A stretch of DNA of 64,000 nt from Methylomarinum vadi (GCF_000733935.1 NZ_JPON01000001.1:1674001-1738000), one strand, 5' to 3'. Numbered from the stretch's first letter, positions 43,925 through 54,406 are shown. The notes: a model not told the origin generated them from the sequence alone. Translations and numbers: made by a program.

Positions 43925-44560
43925 CTACAACTGCTTTCCCACTACAGAACAGACTGCGGCAATCATCAACTGCGCGGTTTTCGCGCCGGCATCGATATGG
44001 CCGATGGTACGCTCCCCCAGGAAAGACGCCCGCCCTTTTTTGGCCACCATGTCTCGCGTGGCCTCCACGCCGGCCTCGGCCACTTCATTGATTTTATCCA
44101 ACAATTCGGACTCCGACAAACCTTCGGACGCAGCGTCCTGCAAGCACTCAACTACTGGCACCCAAACATCCAGCATGGTTTTCTCGCCGACATCGGCACG
44201 ACCTCTTTTTTTGATCGATTCGACCCCTTCGGCAAACGCATTGGCGAAAACCGACAAATCCATTTGCCGGTCTTTGGCCGCCTTGCTCATCGTCACAAAC
44301 AAGGAACCATATAAGGAACCGGACGCTCCACCGATTTTAGACATCATCGTCATGCCGATTTTTTGCCAGGCCGCCACCCAATCCAGTGCCGCAAAGTCTT
44401 GCTCCTGAGATTTCAACGCTTCGATGCCGCGCTGTAAATTATAGACATGATCACCGTCGCCGATTTCCTGATCCAGGGCCGTTACTTCCTCGGCATTGGC
44501 GCTGATCGCTTGATCGATCGCCTCGATCATCTCCGGTAATAACTGAGGAGTAATTTGCAT
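43925..44560 (-). CDS. dhaL: Dihydroxyacetone kinase nucleotide subunit DhaL
   Basis: 211 aa from the ATG at 44558-44560 (MQITPQLLPEMIEAID), preceded by GGAAAAGACG. The Mg-nucleotide loop is LDQEIGDGDHVYNLQRG, with Val where most DhaL proteins have Gly after DGDH. The glycine-rich GGASGSLYGSLF and the C-terminal VAKKGRASFLGERTIGHIDAGA are clear. It works with DhaK to phosphorylate dihydroxyacetone, although the two genes are convergent, not in one operon. Confidence 0.9.
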   Translation of the reverse strand: MQITPQLLPEMIEAIDQAISANAEEVTALDQEIGDGDHVYNLQRGIEALKSQEQDFAALDWVAAWQKIGMTMMSKIGGASGSLYGSLFVTMSKAAKDRQMDLSVFANAFAEGVESIKKRGRADVGEKTMLDVWVPVVECLQDAASEGLSESELLDKINEVAEAGVEATRDMVAKKGRASFLGERTIGHIDAGAKTAQLMIAAVCSVVGKQL

Positions 44561-44738
44561 CGTCTTTTCCTTTAGTCCATAAAAAATTCGAGCATACCTC
44601 GGCATTACCGGTCTGTCCACCCAAGCAACCGAACCGAATCTCCGACACTCAAGAACCGGGAACCGTTTCTGCCATTCTTTTCGCATTTCATAGTAAAAAT
44701 GCTAATCTCGTTTTTTTAGCCGCAGAAACACAAAGCGA

Positions 44739-45641
44739 ATGACCACTCAGCAAAACCTTCTCGATGTCCTGTGTGTCGGCCATGCCTGTTACGACCTGAT
44801 TTTTTCGGTTGACCATCACCCCGATGAGGACGAAAAACTTTTCGCACAAAGCTGCCACGGCGTAGGCGGCGGGCCGGCCGCCAATGCCGCCGTCATCGTG
44901 GCAAGGCTAGGCTTTCATTCCGCCTTTGCCGGTTATTTGGGGAACGACCTGTATGGGGACAAACACCGGCAGGAATTTATAGAAAACGGCGTGGCCGATA
45001 CTTACTTAATCCGCGGCGCTAATCCCACACCGATATCTGCGATTATCGTCAAACCGGACGGCAAAAGAGCACTAATCAATTACAAAGGAGACACCCGTCC
45101 TTTGCCAGCAAACGCACTCGATTTTTCCGGTATCGATGTCAAAACCGTGCTGTTTGACGGCCACGAACCCGAATTATCGCTACCTTTGGCAGATTATTGC
45201 CGAAACATCAATATTCCTACCGTTCTCGATGCCGGCTCGGTCCATCAAGGCACCTTGGCGTTAATGAATAAAGTGGATTATCTGGTTTGTTCGGAAAAAT
45301 TTGCCGTTCAGTTCGCCGGTAATGAAGAAAGCGCTCTGTCCAAACTCGCGGAAAAAGCACCGACCGTCGTCATCACGCTGGGTCAACGAGGATTAATCTG
45401 GCAAACCGGCCAGGAACACGGCAGCCTTGCGGCCTTCCCGATCGACGCCATTGACAGCACCGGCGCCGGCGACGCCTTCCACGGCGCCTTCGCGGCAGCC
45501 GTCGCGGCCAAACTGAATTGGCAGGACACCTTGCGTTATGCCAGCGCCGCCGGAGCCATTTGCTGCACCCGCACCGGCGCGCGCGAGGGGTTAGCGACCA
45601 AACAGGAACTTCAAGCATTCCTGCAACAGCCCTCCGGCTAG
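44739..45641 (+). CDS. PfkB-family carbohydrate kinase
   Basis: 300 aa ribokinase-fold enzyme. Motif 1 is the glycine pair region GVGGGPAANAAVIVARLG; motif 2 is the C-terminal anion-hole/catalytic-base segment DSTGAGDAFHGAFAAAV. It phosphorylates a sugar or sugar phosphate with ATP; the closest types by eye are ribokinase, ketohexokinase and fructokinase, and the substrate cannot be fixed. It sits ahead of zwf-pgl-edd-eda on the same strand, with a probable terminator between. Confidence 0.85.
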   Translation: MTTQQNLLDVLCVGHACYDLIFSVDHHPDEDEKLFAQSCHGVGGGPAANAAVIVARLGFHSAFAGYLGNDLYGDKHRQEFIENGVADTYLIRGANPTPISAIIVKPDGKRALINYKGDTRPLPANALDFSGIDVKTVLFDGHEPELSLPLADYCRNINIPTVLDAGSVHQGTLALMNKVDYLVCSEKFAVQFAGNEESALSKLAEKAPTVVITLGQRGLIWQTGQEHGSLAAFPIDAIDSTGAGDAFHGAFAAAVAAKLNWQDTLRYASAAGAICCTRTGAREGLATKQELQAFLQQPSG

Positions 45642-45664
45642 AAACTTGTTCGCTTATACAACGC

Positions 45665-45687
45665 CCACTATAATAGTGGAATTTTTT
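45665..45687 (+). terminator. Terminator after the PfkB kinase gene
   Basis: The palindrome CCACTA-TAA-TAGTGG is followed by AATTTTTTT, about 20 bases past the kinase stop. The stem is short and A/T-rich, so strength is moderate. Confidence 0.65.
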
Positions 45688-45809
45688 TCCATGCAGGACT
45701 GTGGGCACTCTCTTTTATACTGTCCGTTCCGAGTGCGAACACGGTATTTTTTTCCTGCTATAGCATCGTTAAGATGCGTCTAAATCCTTCTTTCTCAAAC
45801 GAAACACTA

Positions 45810-47279
45810 ATGCCGAAAAACAAAACATTTAAACCTTGCGACTTGGTCATATACGGCGGCCTGGGTGACCTCTCCACCCGCAAACTGCTCATCTCCCTTT
45901 ACCGATTGGAAAAGGCCGGTTTAATGGAAGCCGGAACCCGCATCATTGCCGTCGACAGACATCGAAAAGATAACGCGGAATTCGTCGATATCGCGCATAA
46001 AAATCTGCACTCATTCCTCAACGACGACATCGACGAAGACATTTGGCAACGCTTTTCAGCACGCTTGTCCTATCTGAAAATCGACCTGACCCAAATGGAA
46101 GAATATCAGCAATTGCACGATGTTCTGCATCCGGAAACCAATGTCCTGGTCAATTACTTTGCCGTTTCGCCGGTCTTGTTCAAAAGCATTTGCCAGGGCT
46201 TAGATCAAGCCGGCGTACTGAATGACCAATCGCGCATCGTCATGGAAAAGCCGATTGGCCACGACTTGGTTTCATCGCGCGAGATCAACGACGTCGTCGC
46301 CGAAGTGTTCAACGAAGACCAAGTATTCCGTATCGACCATTACCTGGGCAAGGAAACCGTCCTCAATCTCTTGGCATTGCGTTTCGCCAATTCCTTCTTC
46401 ACCACCAACTGGGATCATAATACGATCGATCATATCCAGATCACCGTTGCGGAAGAAGTCGGCATTGAAGGCCGCTGGGAATACTTCGACCACACCGGCC
46501 AACTACGCGACATGCTGCAAAACCACTTACTGCAAATCCTGACCTTCGTCGCCATGGAACCGCCGGTCGATCTGGAGGCGCACAGCATCCACAACGAAAA
46601 GATCAAGGTGCTACAGGCGCTGCGGCCGATCACCGAGAACAACGTCGAGGAAAAAACCGTGCGCGGCCAATATACCAAAGGCTTCCAAAAAGCCACGCCG
46701 GTGCCGGGTTATCTGGAAGAGGAAGGCGCCAACACCGACAGCACGACGGAAACCTTCGTCGCGGTGCGGGTCGATATCGACAATTGGCGCTGGGCCGGCG
46801 TGCCGTTTTATCTGCGTACCGGCAAGCGCATGAATTACAAGCGCACCGAAATCGTCGTCTATTTCAAACAACTGCCGCACAACATCTTCAAGGACAGCTT
46901 CCGACATCTGCCGCCGAACAAACTGATCATCCATCTTCAGCCCAACGAAGGTGTGGAAATCGAAATGTTGAACAAGGTTCCGGGCATCGATGGCGACATC
47001 AAGCTGCAGAAAACCAAGCTGGATTTGAGTTTCTCCGAGGCCTTCAAGAAAAACAAATTGTTCGGCGGTTACGAAAAACTGATCCTGGAAGCCCTGCGCG
47101 GCAACCCGACCCTGTTCCTGAGCCGCGAGGAAATCGAGCAGGCCTGGACCTGGATCGATTCGATCCAAAAAGCCTGGGCCAAAACCAACGAAGAAGCGCG
47201 ACCTTATCCGGCGGGCACCTGGGGGCCGATCGCTTCCGATTCACTGCTGGCTCGCGATGGCCGCGCTTGGGAAGGCTAA
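45810..47279 (+). CDS. zwf: Glucose-6-phosphate 1-dehydrogenase
   Basis: 489 aa from the ATG at 45810; a frame 12 codons longer exists but is not family-like. It oxidises glucose-6-phosphate to 6-phosphogluconolactone, feeding both the Entner-Doudoroff cleavage of the RuMP cycle and formaldehyde oxidation. The cofactor loop is VIYGGLGDLSTRKLL, a G-x-x-G-D-L variant; the active site is FRIDHYLGKETVLNLLALRF; DNWRWAGVPFYLRTGKRM is the substrate-domain signature. First gene of zwf-pgl-edd-eda, with 20 bases to pgl. Confidence 0.95.
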   Translation: MPKNKTFKPCDLVIYGGLGDLSTRKLLISLYRLEKAGLMEAGTRIIAVDRHRKDNAEFVDIAHKNLHSFLNDDIDEDIWQRFSARLSYLKIDLTQMEEYQQLHDVLHPETNVLVNYFAVSPVLFKSICQGLDQAGVLNDQSRIVMEKPIGHDLVSSREINDVVAEVFNEDQVFRIDHYLGKETVLNLLALRFANSFFTTNWDHNTIDHIQITVAEEVGIEGRWEYFDHTGQLRDMLQNHLLQILTFVAMEPPVDLEAHSIHNEKIKVLQALRPITENNVEEKTVRGQYTKGFQKATPVPGYLEEEGANTDSTTETFVAVRVDIDNWRWAGVPFYLRTGKRMNYKRTEIVVYFKQLPHNIFKDSFRHLPPNKLIIHLQPNEGVEIEMLNKVPGIDGDIKLQKTKLDLSFSEAFKKNKLFGGYEKLILEALRGNPTLFLSREEIEQAWTWIDSIQKAWAKTNEEARPYPAGTWGPIASDSLLARDGRAWEG

Positions 47280-47299
47280 CAAAACAATAGGACATTATC

Positions 47300-48010
47300 A
47301 TGATTAAACAATTTCTATTCGAAGACCGCGACAGCTTATTCAGCGCATTGGCCCTGGCCTGCCAAAGACATCTGGACAAGGCCCTGACCGACAAGGGCGA
47401 AGCCAGTTTCATGGTTTCCGGCGGCGGCACGCCGGCACCGCTATACCAGACCTTGTCGGAAAGCGATCTGGACTGGTCGAAAATCCATGTTGCTTTGGTC
47501 GATGAACGCTGGGTCGACAAGGATCACGACGCCAGCAACGAAGCGCTGATCGAGCGCACGTTGTTGATCAATAACGCCGCTGAAGCCACTTTTACCGGCA
47601 TGAAAACCGCCGCCGAAACCGCCTTGGAAGGCTGCGCCGAAAGCGAGCAACATTATCGGGCCATTCCCAAACCGTTTACCGTAGCGATACTGGGCATGGG
47701 CAACGACGGCCACACCGCGTCTCTATTCCCCCATGCCCAAGGCTTAAGCGAAGCCTTGGCGGAGGACAATACTCAACTGACTGCGCCCATCACCGCGCAA
47801 CAAAGCGAGGTGACCGGCCCCAATACCGAACGCCTGACCCTGACGTTGAACGGTCTGCTCCATTCAAAACGATTGATCATCCTACTGACCGGCGTGGAAA
47901 AACTGGCCGTGTTTAAACAAGCCCAGGCCGACGGCGCTGTCGAAGACATGCCGGTACGCGCGATCCTGCGCCAGAATAAAGTGCCGGTCGAACTTTACTG
48001 GGCGCCTTAA
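47300..48010 (+). CDS. pgl: 6-phosphogluconolactonase (DevB type)
   Basis: 236 aa. It hydrolyses 6-phosphogluconolactone to 6-phosphogluconate. Signatures of the glucosamine-6-phosphate isomerase-like fold: [30 protein letters not shown] and [28 protein letters not shown] precedes the ATG. It follows zwf after 20 bases and precedes edd after 80. Confidence 0.95.
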   Translation: MIKQFLFEDRDSLFSALALACQRHLDKALTDKGEASFMVSGGGTPAPLYQTLSESDLDWSKIHVALVDERWVDKDHDASNEALIERTLLINNAAEATFTGMKTAAETALEGCAESEQHYRAIPKPFTVAILGMGNDGHTASLFPHAQGLSEALAEDNTQLTAPITAQQSEVTGPNTERLTLTLNGLLHSKRLIILLTGVEKLAVFKQAQADGAVEDMPVRAILRQNKVPVELYWAP

Positions 48011-48090
48011 TCAATCATTATAAGCGCCCACTATCTCCGGCTCAGGAGGGGGCGCTTCGACTCGATCACAAATACCAAGAGGAATGCATT

Positions 48091-49911
48091 ATGCACCCCA
48101 CGATAGAAAAAGTGACACAAGAGGTCATCGAACGCAGTCATGAATCACGTTCGGCTTACCTGAAACACATCGACAAACAGTCCAAGGAAGGCCCTAATCG
48201 ATCCACATTGCCTTGCGGTAACCTAGCCCATGGCTTCGCCGCTTGTAGCGCAGCGGATAAAGCCGCCCTGACCGGCAACCAGCAAGCCAATGTCGCCATT
48301 ATCACCGCTTATAACGACATGCTGTCGGCGCACGAACCTTATAAGGATTTTCCCAAGTTGATCAAAGAAGCCGTCCATGAAGTGGGTGGCGTCGCCCAAG
48401 TCGCCGGCGGCGTGCCCGCGATGTGCGACGGCATCACCCAGGGCCAGCCCGGCATGGAATTGTCGCTGTTCAGCCGAGACCTGATCGCGATGGCGACGGC
48501 TATCGGGATGAGCCACAATATGTTCGACGCGGCCCTGTATCTCGGTGTTTGCGACAAGATCGTACCCGGCCTGTTGATCGGCGCTCTCAGCTTCGGCCAT
48601 TTACCGGCGGTGTTCGTGCCGGCCGGCCCGATGCCCAGCGGCCTGACCAACAAGGAAAAAGCGCGCGCCCGCCAGGCCTACGCCGTCGGCAAAATCGGCC
48701 GCAAGGAATTGTTGGAAGCCGAATCGGCCTCCTATCATTCGCCCGGCACCTGCACCTTCTACGGCACCGCCAACAGTAACCAGATGATGATGGAAATCAT
48801 GGGCCTGCATCTGCCCGGCAGTTCATTCGTCAATCCTTATACGCCGCTGCGCGACGAACTGACCAAACAGGCGGCTCGCCAGGTCATTAAATTCACCGCA
48901 CTGGGTGACGATTACCGCCCGATCGCCCACATGGTCGATGAAAAGGCGATCATCAACGCCGTAATCGGCCTGCTCGCGACCGGCGGTTCAACCAACCACA
49001 CGATGCATTTGATCGCGATCGCACGCGCTGCCGGCATCACGTTGAACTGGGACGACTTCGACAACCTGTCCAAAGTCATCCCGCAATTGACCAAAATCTA
49101 TCCGAACGGTCCTGCCGACGTGAACCATTTCCATGCCGCCGGCGGCATGGGCGTCTTGATCGCCGAACTGCTGAAACATGGCCTGCTGCATGCGGACATC
49201 CTGACCGTCGCCGACGAAAAAGGCATGAACAGCTATACCCGGGAACCTAAGCTGGAAGACGGCAAACTGGTGTGGAAACCTTGCCCTTCCGCCTCCTTGG
49301 ATACCGAAGTGCTGAGCACGGTTGAAAAACCGTTCAACGCCACCGGCGGCCTGCATGTGATGCAAGGCAACCTGGGCCGCGGTGTTTCCAAATTGTCCGC
49401 CGTTTCGCCGGACCATCAAATCGTCGAGGCACCGGCGGTGGTGTTCGACGACCAGGAAGACTTCCTGGCCGCCTTCAAGCGCGGCGAACTGGAAAAAGAC
49501 TTCGTCGCGGTGATCCGCTTCCAGGGCCCGAGAGCCAACGGCATGCCGGAATTGCATAAACTGACGCCGCCACTTGGCGTGTTGCAGGACAAGGGCTTTA
49601 ATGTCGCGTTGGTTACCGACGGCCGCATGTCCGGCGCTTCCGGCAAGGTGCCTTCGGTGATCCATTTATGCCCGGAATGCGAAATGGGCGGGCCGCTGGC
49701 AAAAGTCCAAGAAGGCGATATCATTTCGCTGAATCTGCAAACCGGCGACGTCAATGCCTTGGTCGACGAAACCGAATTCGACGCCCGCGAACCGCGGCCG
49801 AAACAAACCACCAACCACCATTACGGCATGGGACGGGAAATGTTCGGCAATTTCCGTTTAGGCGCATCGACTGCGGAAACCGGCGCTTCGAATCTGTTTC
49901 CGGTAGATTAA
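48091..49911 (+). CDS. edd: 6-phosphogluconate dehydratase
   Basis: 606 aa IlvD/Edd-family iron-sulfur enzyme that converts 6-phosphogluconate to KDPG. Seen: the early [14 protein letters not shown]-like Cys region, the cluster cysteines in [17 protein letters not shown] and [22 protein letters not shown], and the C-terminal [22 protein letters not shown]. Length agrees with E. coli Edd. RBS AAGAGGAATGC precedes the ATG. A GTTGGGTT palindrome sits between it and eda. Confidence 0.95.
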   Translation: MHPTIEKVTQEVIERSHESRSAYLKHIDKQSKEGPNRSTLPCGNLAHGFAACSAADKAALTGNQQANVAIITAYNDMLSAHEPYKDFPKLIKEAVHEVGGVAQVAGGVPAMCDGITQGQPGMELSLFSRDLIAMATAIGMSHNMFDAALYLGVCDKIVPGLLIGALSFGHLPAVFVPAGPMPSGLTNKEKARARQAYAVGKIGRKELLEAESASYHSPGTCTFYGTANSNQMMMEIMGLHLPGSSFVNPYTPLRDELTKQAARQVIKFTALGDDYRPIAHMVDEKAIINAVIGLLATGGSTNHTMHLIAIARAAGITLNWDDFDNLSKVIPQLTKIYPNGPADVNHFHAAGGMGVLIAELLKHGLLHADILTVADEKGMNSYTREPKLEDGKLVWKPCPSASLDTEVLSTVEKPFNATGGLHVMQGNLGRGVSKLSAVSPDHQIVEAPAVVFDDQEDFLAAFKRGELEKDFVAVIRFQGPRANGMPELHKLTPPLGVLQDKGFNVALVTDGRMSGASGKVPSVIHLCPECEMGGPLAKVQEGDIISLNLQTGDVNALVDETEFDAREPRPKQTTNHHYGMGREMFGNFRLGASTAETGASNLFPVD

Positions 49912-49931
49912 GAAATTTTACCAGCAAATAC

Positions 49932-49964
49932 GTTGGGTTACGGCTAGCGCCTAACCCAACCTAC
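49932..49964. repeat. GTTGGGTT palindromic intergenic repeat
   Basis: GTTGGGTTACGGC, then GCCTAACCCAACCTAC, located in the 76-base gap between edd and eda. In a transcript it would form a hairpin between the two cistrons. Confidence 0.75.
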
Positions 49965-49987
49965 ACAATATCAAACGACAACCCTCT

Positions 49988-50614
49988 ATGACAGCCATCA
50001 AAGACATCATGCATACCTCGCCGGTGATTCCGGTAATGGTCATCAACCGCCTCGAACACGCCGTGCCCCTGGCTCACGCCCTGGTCGAAGGCGGCTTGAA
50101 AGTATTGGAAATCACCCTGCGCACGCCGGTGGCGCTGGACGCGATCAAGCAAATCAAGGCCGAAGTGCCGGGCGCGATCGTCGGTGCCGGCACCGTGATC
50201 AACACCGAAACGCTGCAACAAGCGATTGCTGCCGGATCGGAGTTTCTGGTCAGCCCCGGCGTGACCGAAAACCTGATCGATGCGGCCATCGCCTCGGGCG
50301 TACCCATTCTGCCCGGCGTCATCAGCCCCAGCGAAGTGATGCGCCTGATGGAAAAAGGCATCACCGAAATGAAATTCTTCCCGGCCGAAGCAGCTGGCGG
50401 CGTACCGATGCTGAAATCGATCGGCGGCCCGTTGCCGCAAGTGACTTTCTGTCCGACCGGCGGCGTCAGCCCGAAAAACGCGGCCGATTATCTGGCCTTG
50501 AAAAACGTCGCTTGCGTCGGCGGTTCGTGGATGGCTCCGGCCGATCTGGTCGACGCCGAGAACTGGGACGAAATCACCCGCCGCGCCAAGGAAGCGGCGC
50601 AAATTTCGGCCTAA
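49988..50614 (+). CDS. eda: KDPG aldolase (bifunctional KDPG/KHG aldolase)
   Basis: 208 aa. It splits 2-keto-3-deoxy-6-phosphogluconate to pyruvate and glyceraldehyde-3-phosphate. Signatures: GGLKVLEITLRTPVALDAI, IVGAGTVIN, the Schiff-base lysine in EMKFFPAEAAGG and FCPTGGVSPKNAADYLALKNVACVGGSW. It completes the Entner-Doudoroff route begun by zwf and edd. Confidence 0.95.
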   Translation: MTAIKDIMHTSPVIPVMVINRLEHAVPLAHALVEGGLKVLEITLRTPVALDAIKQIKAEVPGAIVGAGTVINTETLQQAIAAGSEFLVSPGVTENLIDAAIASGVPILPGVISPSEVMRLMEKGITEMKFFPAEAAGGVPMLKSIGGPLPQVTFCPTGGVSPKNAADYLALKNVACVGGSWMAPADLVDAENWDEITRRAKEAAQISA

Positions 50615-50695
50615 CTCTGGGCTTAACGAACTAGCCCGGCATAACTCCGCCTTTGCCGGGCAGCAGCAACTGAACACTAAGCGAAAGAACTTACG

Positions 50696-51460
50696 ATGAA
50701 AATCATTTCGTGGAACGTCAACGGCATCCGCGCGGTACAAAAAAAAGGCTTCGCCGAAACCTTAGCCGGCCTCGATGCCGACTGCGTTTTGCTACAGGAA
50801 ACCAAGGCACAGCCCGAGCAAGTCGCCACCGCGCTGGAAAATATCGACGGCTATCATGTTTTTTCCAACAGCGCCGAGCGCAAGGGCTATTCCGGCGTCG
50901 CGCTGCTGACCCGGCAACAGCCGCTGAACATCCTCAACGATATCGGCATCGACGAACACGACCGGGAAGGCCGCGTCATCGCCGCCGAATTCGAAAATTT
51001 CATCCTGGTCGACGTCTATATTCCCAATTCCGGGCAGGGACTGGTACGGCTCGATTACCGGCAAATCTGGGATGTGGAATTTCTCGCCTATCTGAAACAA
51101 TTGGAACAACAAAAACCGTTGATCGTCTGCGGCGATTTCAATGTCGCCCATCAGGAAATCGATATCGCCCGGCCCAAGCCGAATTACAATAAAACGGCCG
51201 GTTACACCCAGGCCGAGATCGACGGCTTCGGCCGCTTTCTCGAAGCCGGCTTTGTCGATACCTACCGCCATTTCCATCCCGACACCGTCGCCTATAGCTG
51301 GTGGAGCTTTCGCGCCAATGCCCGAGCCAAGAACATCGGTTGGCGGATCGACTATGTACTGACCAGCGCCGCGCTGCTCGAGAGAATTACCGACGCCTTT
51401 ATTTCGCCCGATATCATGGGTTCGGACCATTGCCCGGTCGGTATCGATATCGATCTCTGA
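50696..51460 (+). CDS. xth: Exodeoxyribonuclease III
   Basis: 254 aa AP endonuclease/exonuclease for base-excision repair. Exonuclease-endonuclease-phosphatase fold motifs: ISWNVNGIRA, CVLLQETKAQ (catalytic Glu), LVDVYIPNSGQGL, IVCGDFNVAH, YSWWSFRANARAKNIGWRIDY and the final GSDHCPVGI. The start is the ATG at 50696. It lies 81 bases after eda and is probably functionally unrelated to it. Confidence 0.95.
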   Translation: MKIISWNVNGIRAVQKKGFAETLAGLDADCVLLQETKAQPEQVATALENIDGYHVFSNSAERKGYSGVALLTRQQPLNILNDIGIDEHDREGRVIAAEFENFILVDVYIPNSGQGLVRLDYRQIWDVEFLAYLKQLEQQKPLIVCGDFNVAHQEIDIARPKPNYNKTAGYTQAEIDGFGRFLEAGFVDTYRHFHPDTVAYSWWSFRANARAKNIGWRIDYVLTSAALLERITDAFISPDIMGSDHCPVGIDIDL

Positions 51461-51551
51461 TCCTGCATCGACATTATATCGGCGGCAACATTACTTGCCG
51501 CCTCTTAAGTTCATGCTATGCTTTTGAAAAGTGATTCGATTTCCCATAGCC

Positions 51552-52382
51552 ATGGCCCAGTCTCAACTCGCATCGTCATCCCACTCCAACGGCCGCACTG
51601 TTTTTCTCGTCTCCGGCGCGACCGGGGCGATCGGCAAGGCCATCGCCCGGCGACTGGCCGCGACACCGAATTCCGACGTCGTCCTGGTCTGCCGCAACCC
51701 CGATAAGGGCCAATGTGCCGTCGATGAAATCGTCTCGGCAACGAACAACCCCAACGTACGCTACGAGCTCGCCGACCTGAGCAGACTGGCGGAGATTCGC
51801 GCATTGGCGGCGCGCTGGACCGGTCCATTACATACCCTGATAAACAACGCCGCCTGCACGCCGCGCACCCGGCAGGAAACGCCCGAAGGCATCGAGCTGC
51901 AGTTCGCCACCAATGTACTGGGCTATTTCCACTTGATCGAGGAATTCCGCGAGGTATTGCGGGCCTCTGCGCCCGCCCGCATCGTCAATGTCGCCAGCTA
52001 CTGGGCCGGCGGGCTCGATCTGGACGACCTGGAATTCAAACGCCGGCGTTACGATAACGACCTAGCCTACCGCCAATCGAAACAGGCCGACCGCATGCTG
52101 AGTAAGGCTTTCGCCGAAAAACTCGGTCCCTACCGGATCGCCGTCAATGCCTGTCACCCCGGCGACGTCAATTCCACCTTGAGCAACAATCTAGGCTTCG
52201 GCGGCCACGAATCCCCCGACCAGGGCGCCGAAACGCCGGTCTGGTTGGCGACCGATCCGCTAGGCCAGCAACAGAGCGGCAAATATTTCGAACACAAGCA
52301 GGAAACAAATTGTCGTTTCAGCCACGATAAACAGGTGTTACAAGCGCTTTATCAAGCTTGCGCGGCCTATGCGTCAATGTAA
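51552..52382 (+). CDS. Short-chain dehydrogenase/reductase
   Basis: 276 aa from the ATG at 51552; a GTG seven codons upstream is possible. Rossmann cofactor loop SGATGAIGKAIARRL, LINNAACTP and the catalytic YRQSK (Y-x-x-x-K) after the conserved VASYWAGG segment. The CRNPDKG segment after the second strand favours NADP, and the closest types by eye are retinol-dehydrogenase-like SDRs. Substrate unknown. Confidence 0.8.
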   Translation: MAQSQLASSSHSNGRTVFLVSGATGAIGKAIARRLAATPNSDVVLVCRNPDKGQCAVDEIVSATNNPNVRYELADLSRLAEIRALAARWTGPLHTLINNAACTPRTRQETPEGIELQFATNVLGYFHLIEEFREVLRASAPARIVNVASYWAGGLDLDDLEFKRRRYDNDLAYRQSKQADRMLSKAFAEKLGPYRIAVNACHPGDVNSTLSNNLGFGGHESPDQGAETPVWLATDPLGQQQSGKYFEHKQETNCRFSHDKQVLQALYQACAAYASM

Positions 52383-52433
52383 AGAGGCTAAATTGCGTTT
52401 CATGGCTCTTTACTGTCAATCGATGGCAACTCG

Positions 52434-54332
52434 ATGAAAATAATAGGCATGCTGTTCGGCCTGCTCTTGGGCTGCGCCTTCGCCGGCGGCGGAATCATGA
52501 TTGCATTGGAAACGGCAATTCCGACCTACCGCTACTGGCATGCCATGCGCCATTGGCAACCGGCGAACGCGACATTACTCCATGTTGCCGGCTCCGAATT
52601 CAAGACGGAGGCAAATTATCGCTATAGCATTGCCGGCATCGAATACCAAAACGACCGCGTTTATGTGGCTACCAGCGAGGACAATATCGGTTCCTACCAC
52701 CAAGATCTGACTCGACACCTGCAATGGTTGAAAGAAAACGGCCAGGCGGTACCGATCTGGTATGACCCCGCTGACCCGGCCCAAGCCGTCATAGACCGGG
52801 ACATGCGCTGGGGTTTGTTCGCGCTGATGGCCGGTTTTTGTTCGATTTTTGTTTTGATCGGCCTGGGCATTGCTTATGCCAGCCTTCGCCCCACCCCGAC
52901 CGTACGCAGTAGACGAAATAAACCCTCACTGCTCGAACTTAGGCGGCAATGGCGGCAGCAGGCGGACACTTCGAACAACGTTAGTTTTCTCGACTTTGTC
53001 CGGCACCAAGCCGAACAATACCAACAATCAACAAATCCAGCATCTTCCGGGCCTCGCCGTTCTCCGTCAGCCACTCCCTGGCTGGACAAAAAAGAATGGC
53101 GGAGCAACCGAATCCTTTCCAATGCCAAAACCAGCCTGTATTTCATGTGGGGATTCGCCATCTTCTGGAGCGCGATCAGCATGCCGATTCTGTTCGTGTT
53201 GGAAGACGAATTGAACAAGAATAACTATGCCGCCTTGCTCGGCCTGTTGTTCCCATTGGTTGGTCTGTTTTTATTAAGCAAGGCCTGGAAGATGACGCGA
53301 GAATGGCGCCGCTTCGGTATCATCGAATTACAGCTGGACCCTTTTCCCGGTTCGATCGGCGGCCATGTCGGCGGTAGCCTGTTATTGCCTAAAGTCTCAG
53401 ACTTCCGTATTCCCTACAGAGTCACCCTGGAATGCGTGAACACTTATGTTTCCGGGTCGGGCGATAACCGTAGTCGCCGGGAAAGCGTCAAATGGGCCGA
53501 AGAAGGGTTCGCCGAAGCCGAAGCCGGCGGACGGGGCGTGCGCCTGGAATTTCGTTTCGATGTCCCGGAAGGATTACCGGAAGCGGATGTCGAACAGCGT
53601 GGCGACTACTATTTTTGGCGGCTTAGCCTGTCCGCCGAGATCGATGGTATCCCGTTAAACCGGCAATACAATATTCCGGTTTTCCAGACCAATGCGCATG
53701 CCCGGTTTATTCGCCATGACAACAGCGCCCAGGCCAAGAAAAATAGAAAAGAAAAGGCGCTCGCCTCATTGGCCGCCATCAAACGCGGCGACTTCTCCAG
53801 CACGTCGCTGGCCAGAGCGTTAATTTATAAAAATGAGGGCGGAAAACATCTGTTTTATTATCCGATGTTCAGAAACAAACTGCTGACGATGTTCGCACTG
53901 ATTTTTGCCTGCGGTTTCGATTTCGCGGCCTTTATGATCAATCAGAATTTTGCCGGAGACGGCATGATGAGTATTTTCATGCTGATCTTCTCCATCCCGT
54001 TCGCACTGGTCGGCCTGGTCGCGACCATCGCGGCGATCTACCTACCCTTCAACAATCTCCGCGTAAGCCTAAGCAACGGCAATATCACCGCCCTGCGCCG
54101 GCTTTTGTTCATTCCCATTCAATCCCATTCCCTGGCCAGCCGTCACATAAACCATATAGAAATAAGATCCTCAGGCAGCACCGGCCAGGGCGTCAAACAA
54201 ATCAGACACTATAAGTTGATAGTCCACGGTAAGAACCGGCAAAAATTCGCCATCGCCGAGGATATCGATGGCGAGGACTTGGCCGGACAATTGCGGGATT
54301 TTATCGGCAAGCACCTAGGGATAGTCGCTTGA
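52434..54332 (+). CDS. DUF3592-like membrane protein
   Basis: 632 aa. The N-terminus has a span (IGMLFGLLLGCAFAGGGIMIAL), then a DUF3592-like domain (WQPANATLLHVAGSEF... VPIWYDPADPAQAVIDRDMRWG) and a second span (LFALMAGFCSIFVLIGLGIAYA). Two central spans lie at about 235-285, followed by a large soluble part rich in beta structure (about 290-440). Two further spans (LLTMFALIFACGFDFAAFMI, FMLIFSIPFALVGLVATIAAIY) and a C-terminal soluble domain complete it. Function unknown. Confidence 0.65.
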   Translation: MKIIGMLFGLLLGCAFAGGGIMIALETAIPTYRYWHAMRHWQPANATLLHVAGSEFKTEANYRYSIAGIEYQNDRVYVATSEDNIGSYHQDLTRHLQWLKENGQAVPIWYDPADPAQAVIDRDMRWGLFALMAGFCSIFVLIGLGIAYASLRPTPTVRSRRNKPSLLELRRQWRQQADTSNNVSFLDFVRHQAEQYQQSTNPASSGPRRSPSATPWLDKKEWRSNRILSNAKTSLYFMWGFAIFWSAISMPILFVLEDELNKNNYAALLGLLFPLVGLFLLSKAWKMTREWRRFGIIELQLDPFPGSIGGHVGGSLLLPKVSDFRIPYRVTLECVNTYVSGSGDNRSRRESVKWAEEGFAEAEAGGRGVRLEFRFDVPEGLPEADVEQRGDYYFWRLSLSAEIDGIPLNRQYNIPVFQTNAHARFIRHDNSAQAKKNRKEKALASLAAIKRGDFSSTSLARALIYKNEGGKHLFYYPMFRNKLLTMFALIFACGFDFAAFMINQNFAGDGMMSIFMLIFSIPFALVGLVATIAAIYLPFNNLRVSLSNGNITALRRLLFIPIQSHSLASRHINHIEIRSSGSTGQGVKQIRHYKLIVHGKNRQKFAIAEDIDGEDLAGQLRDFIGKHLGIVA

Positions 54333-54406
54333 TTAACATATTGAGAACGCTTTCCCCATGTCCGAATATTCAATTTAGGAAAACAAGGGTGAGAAATGAG
54401 TTATTG

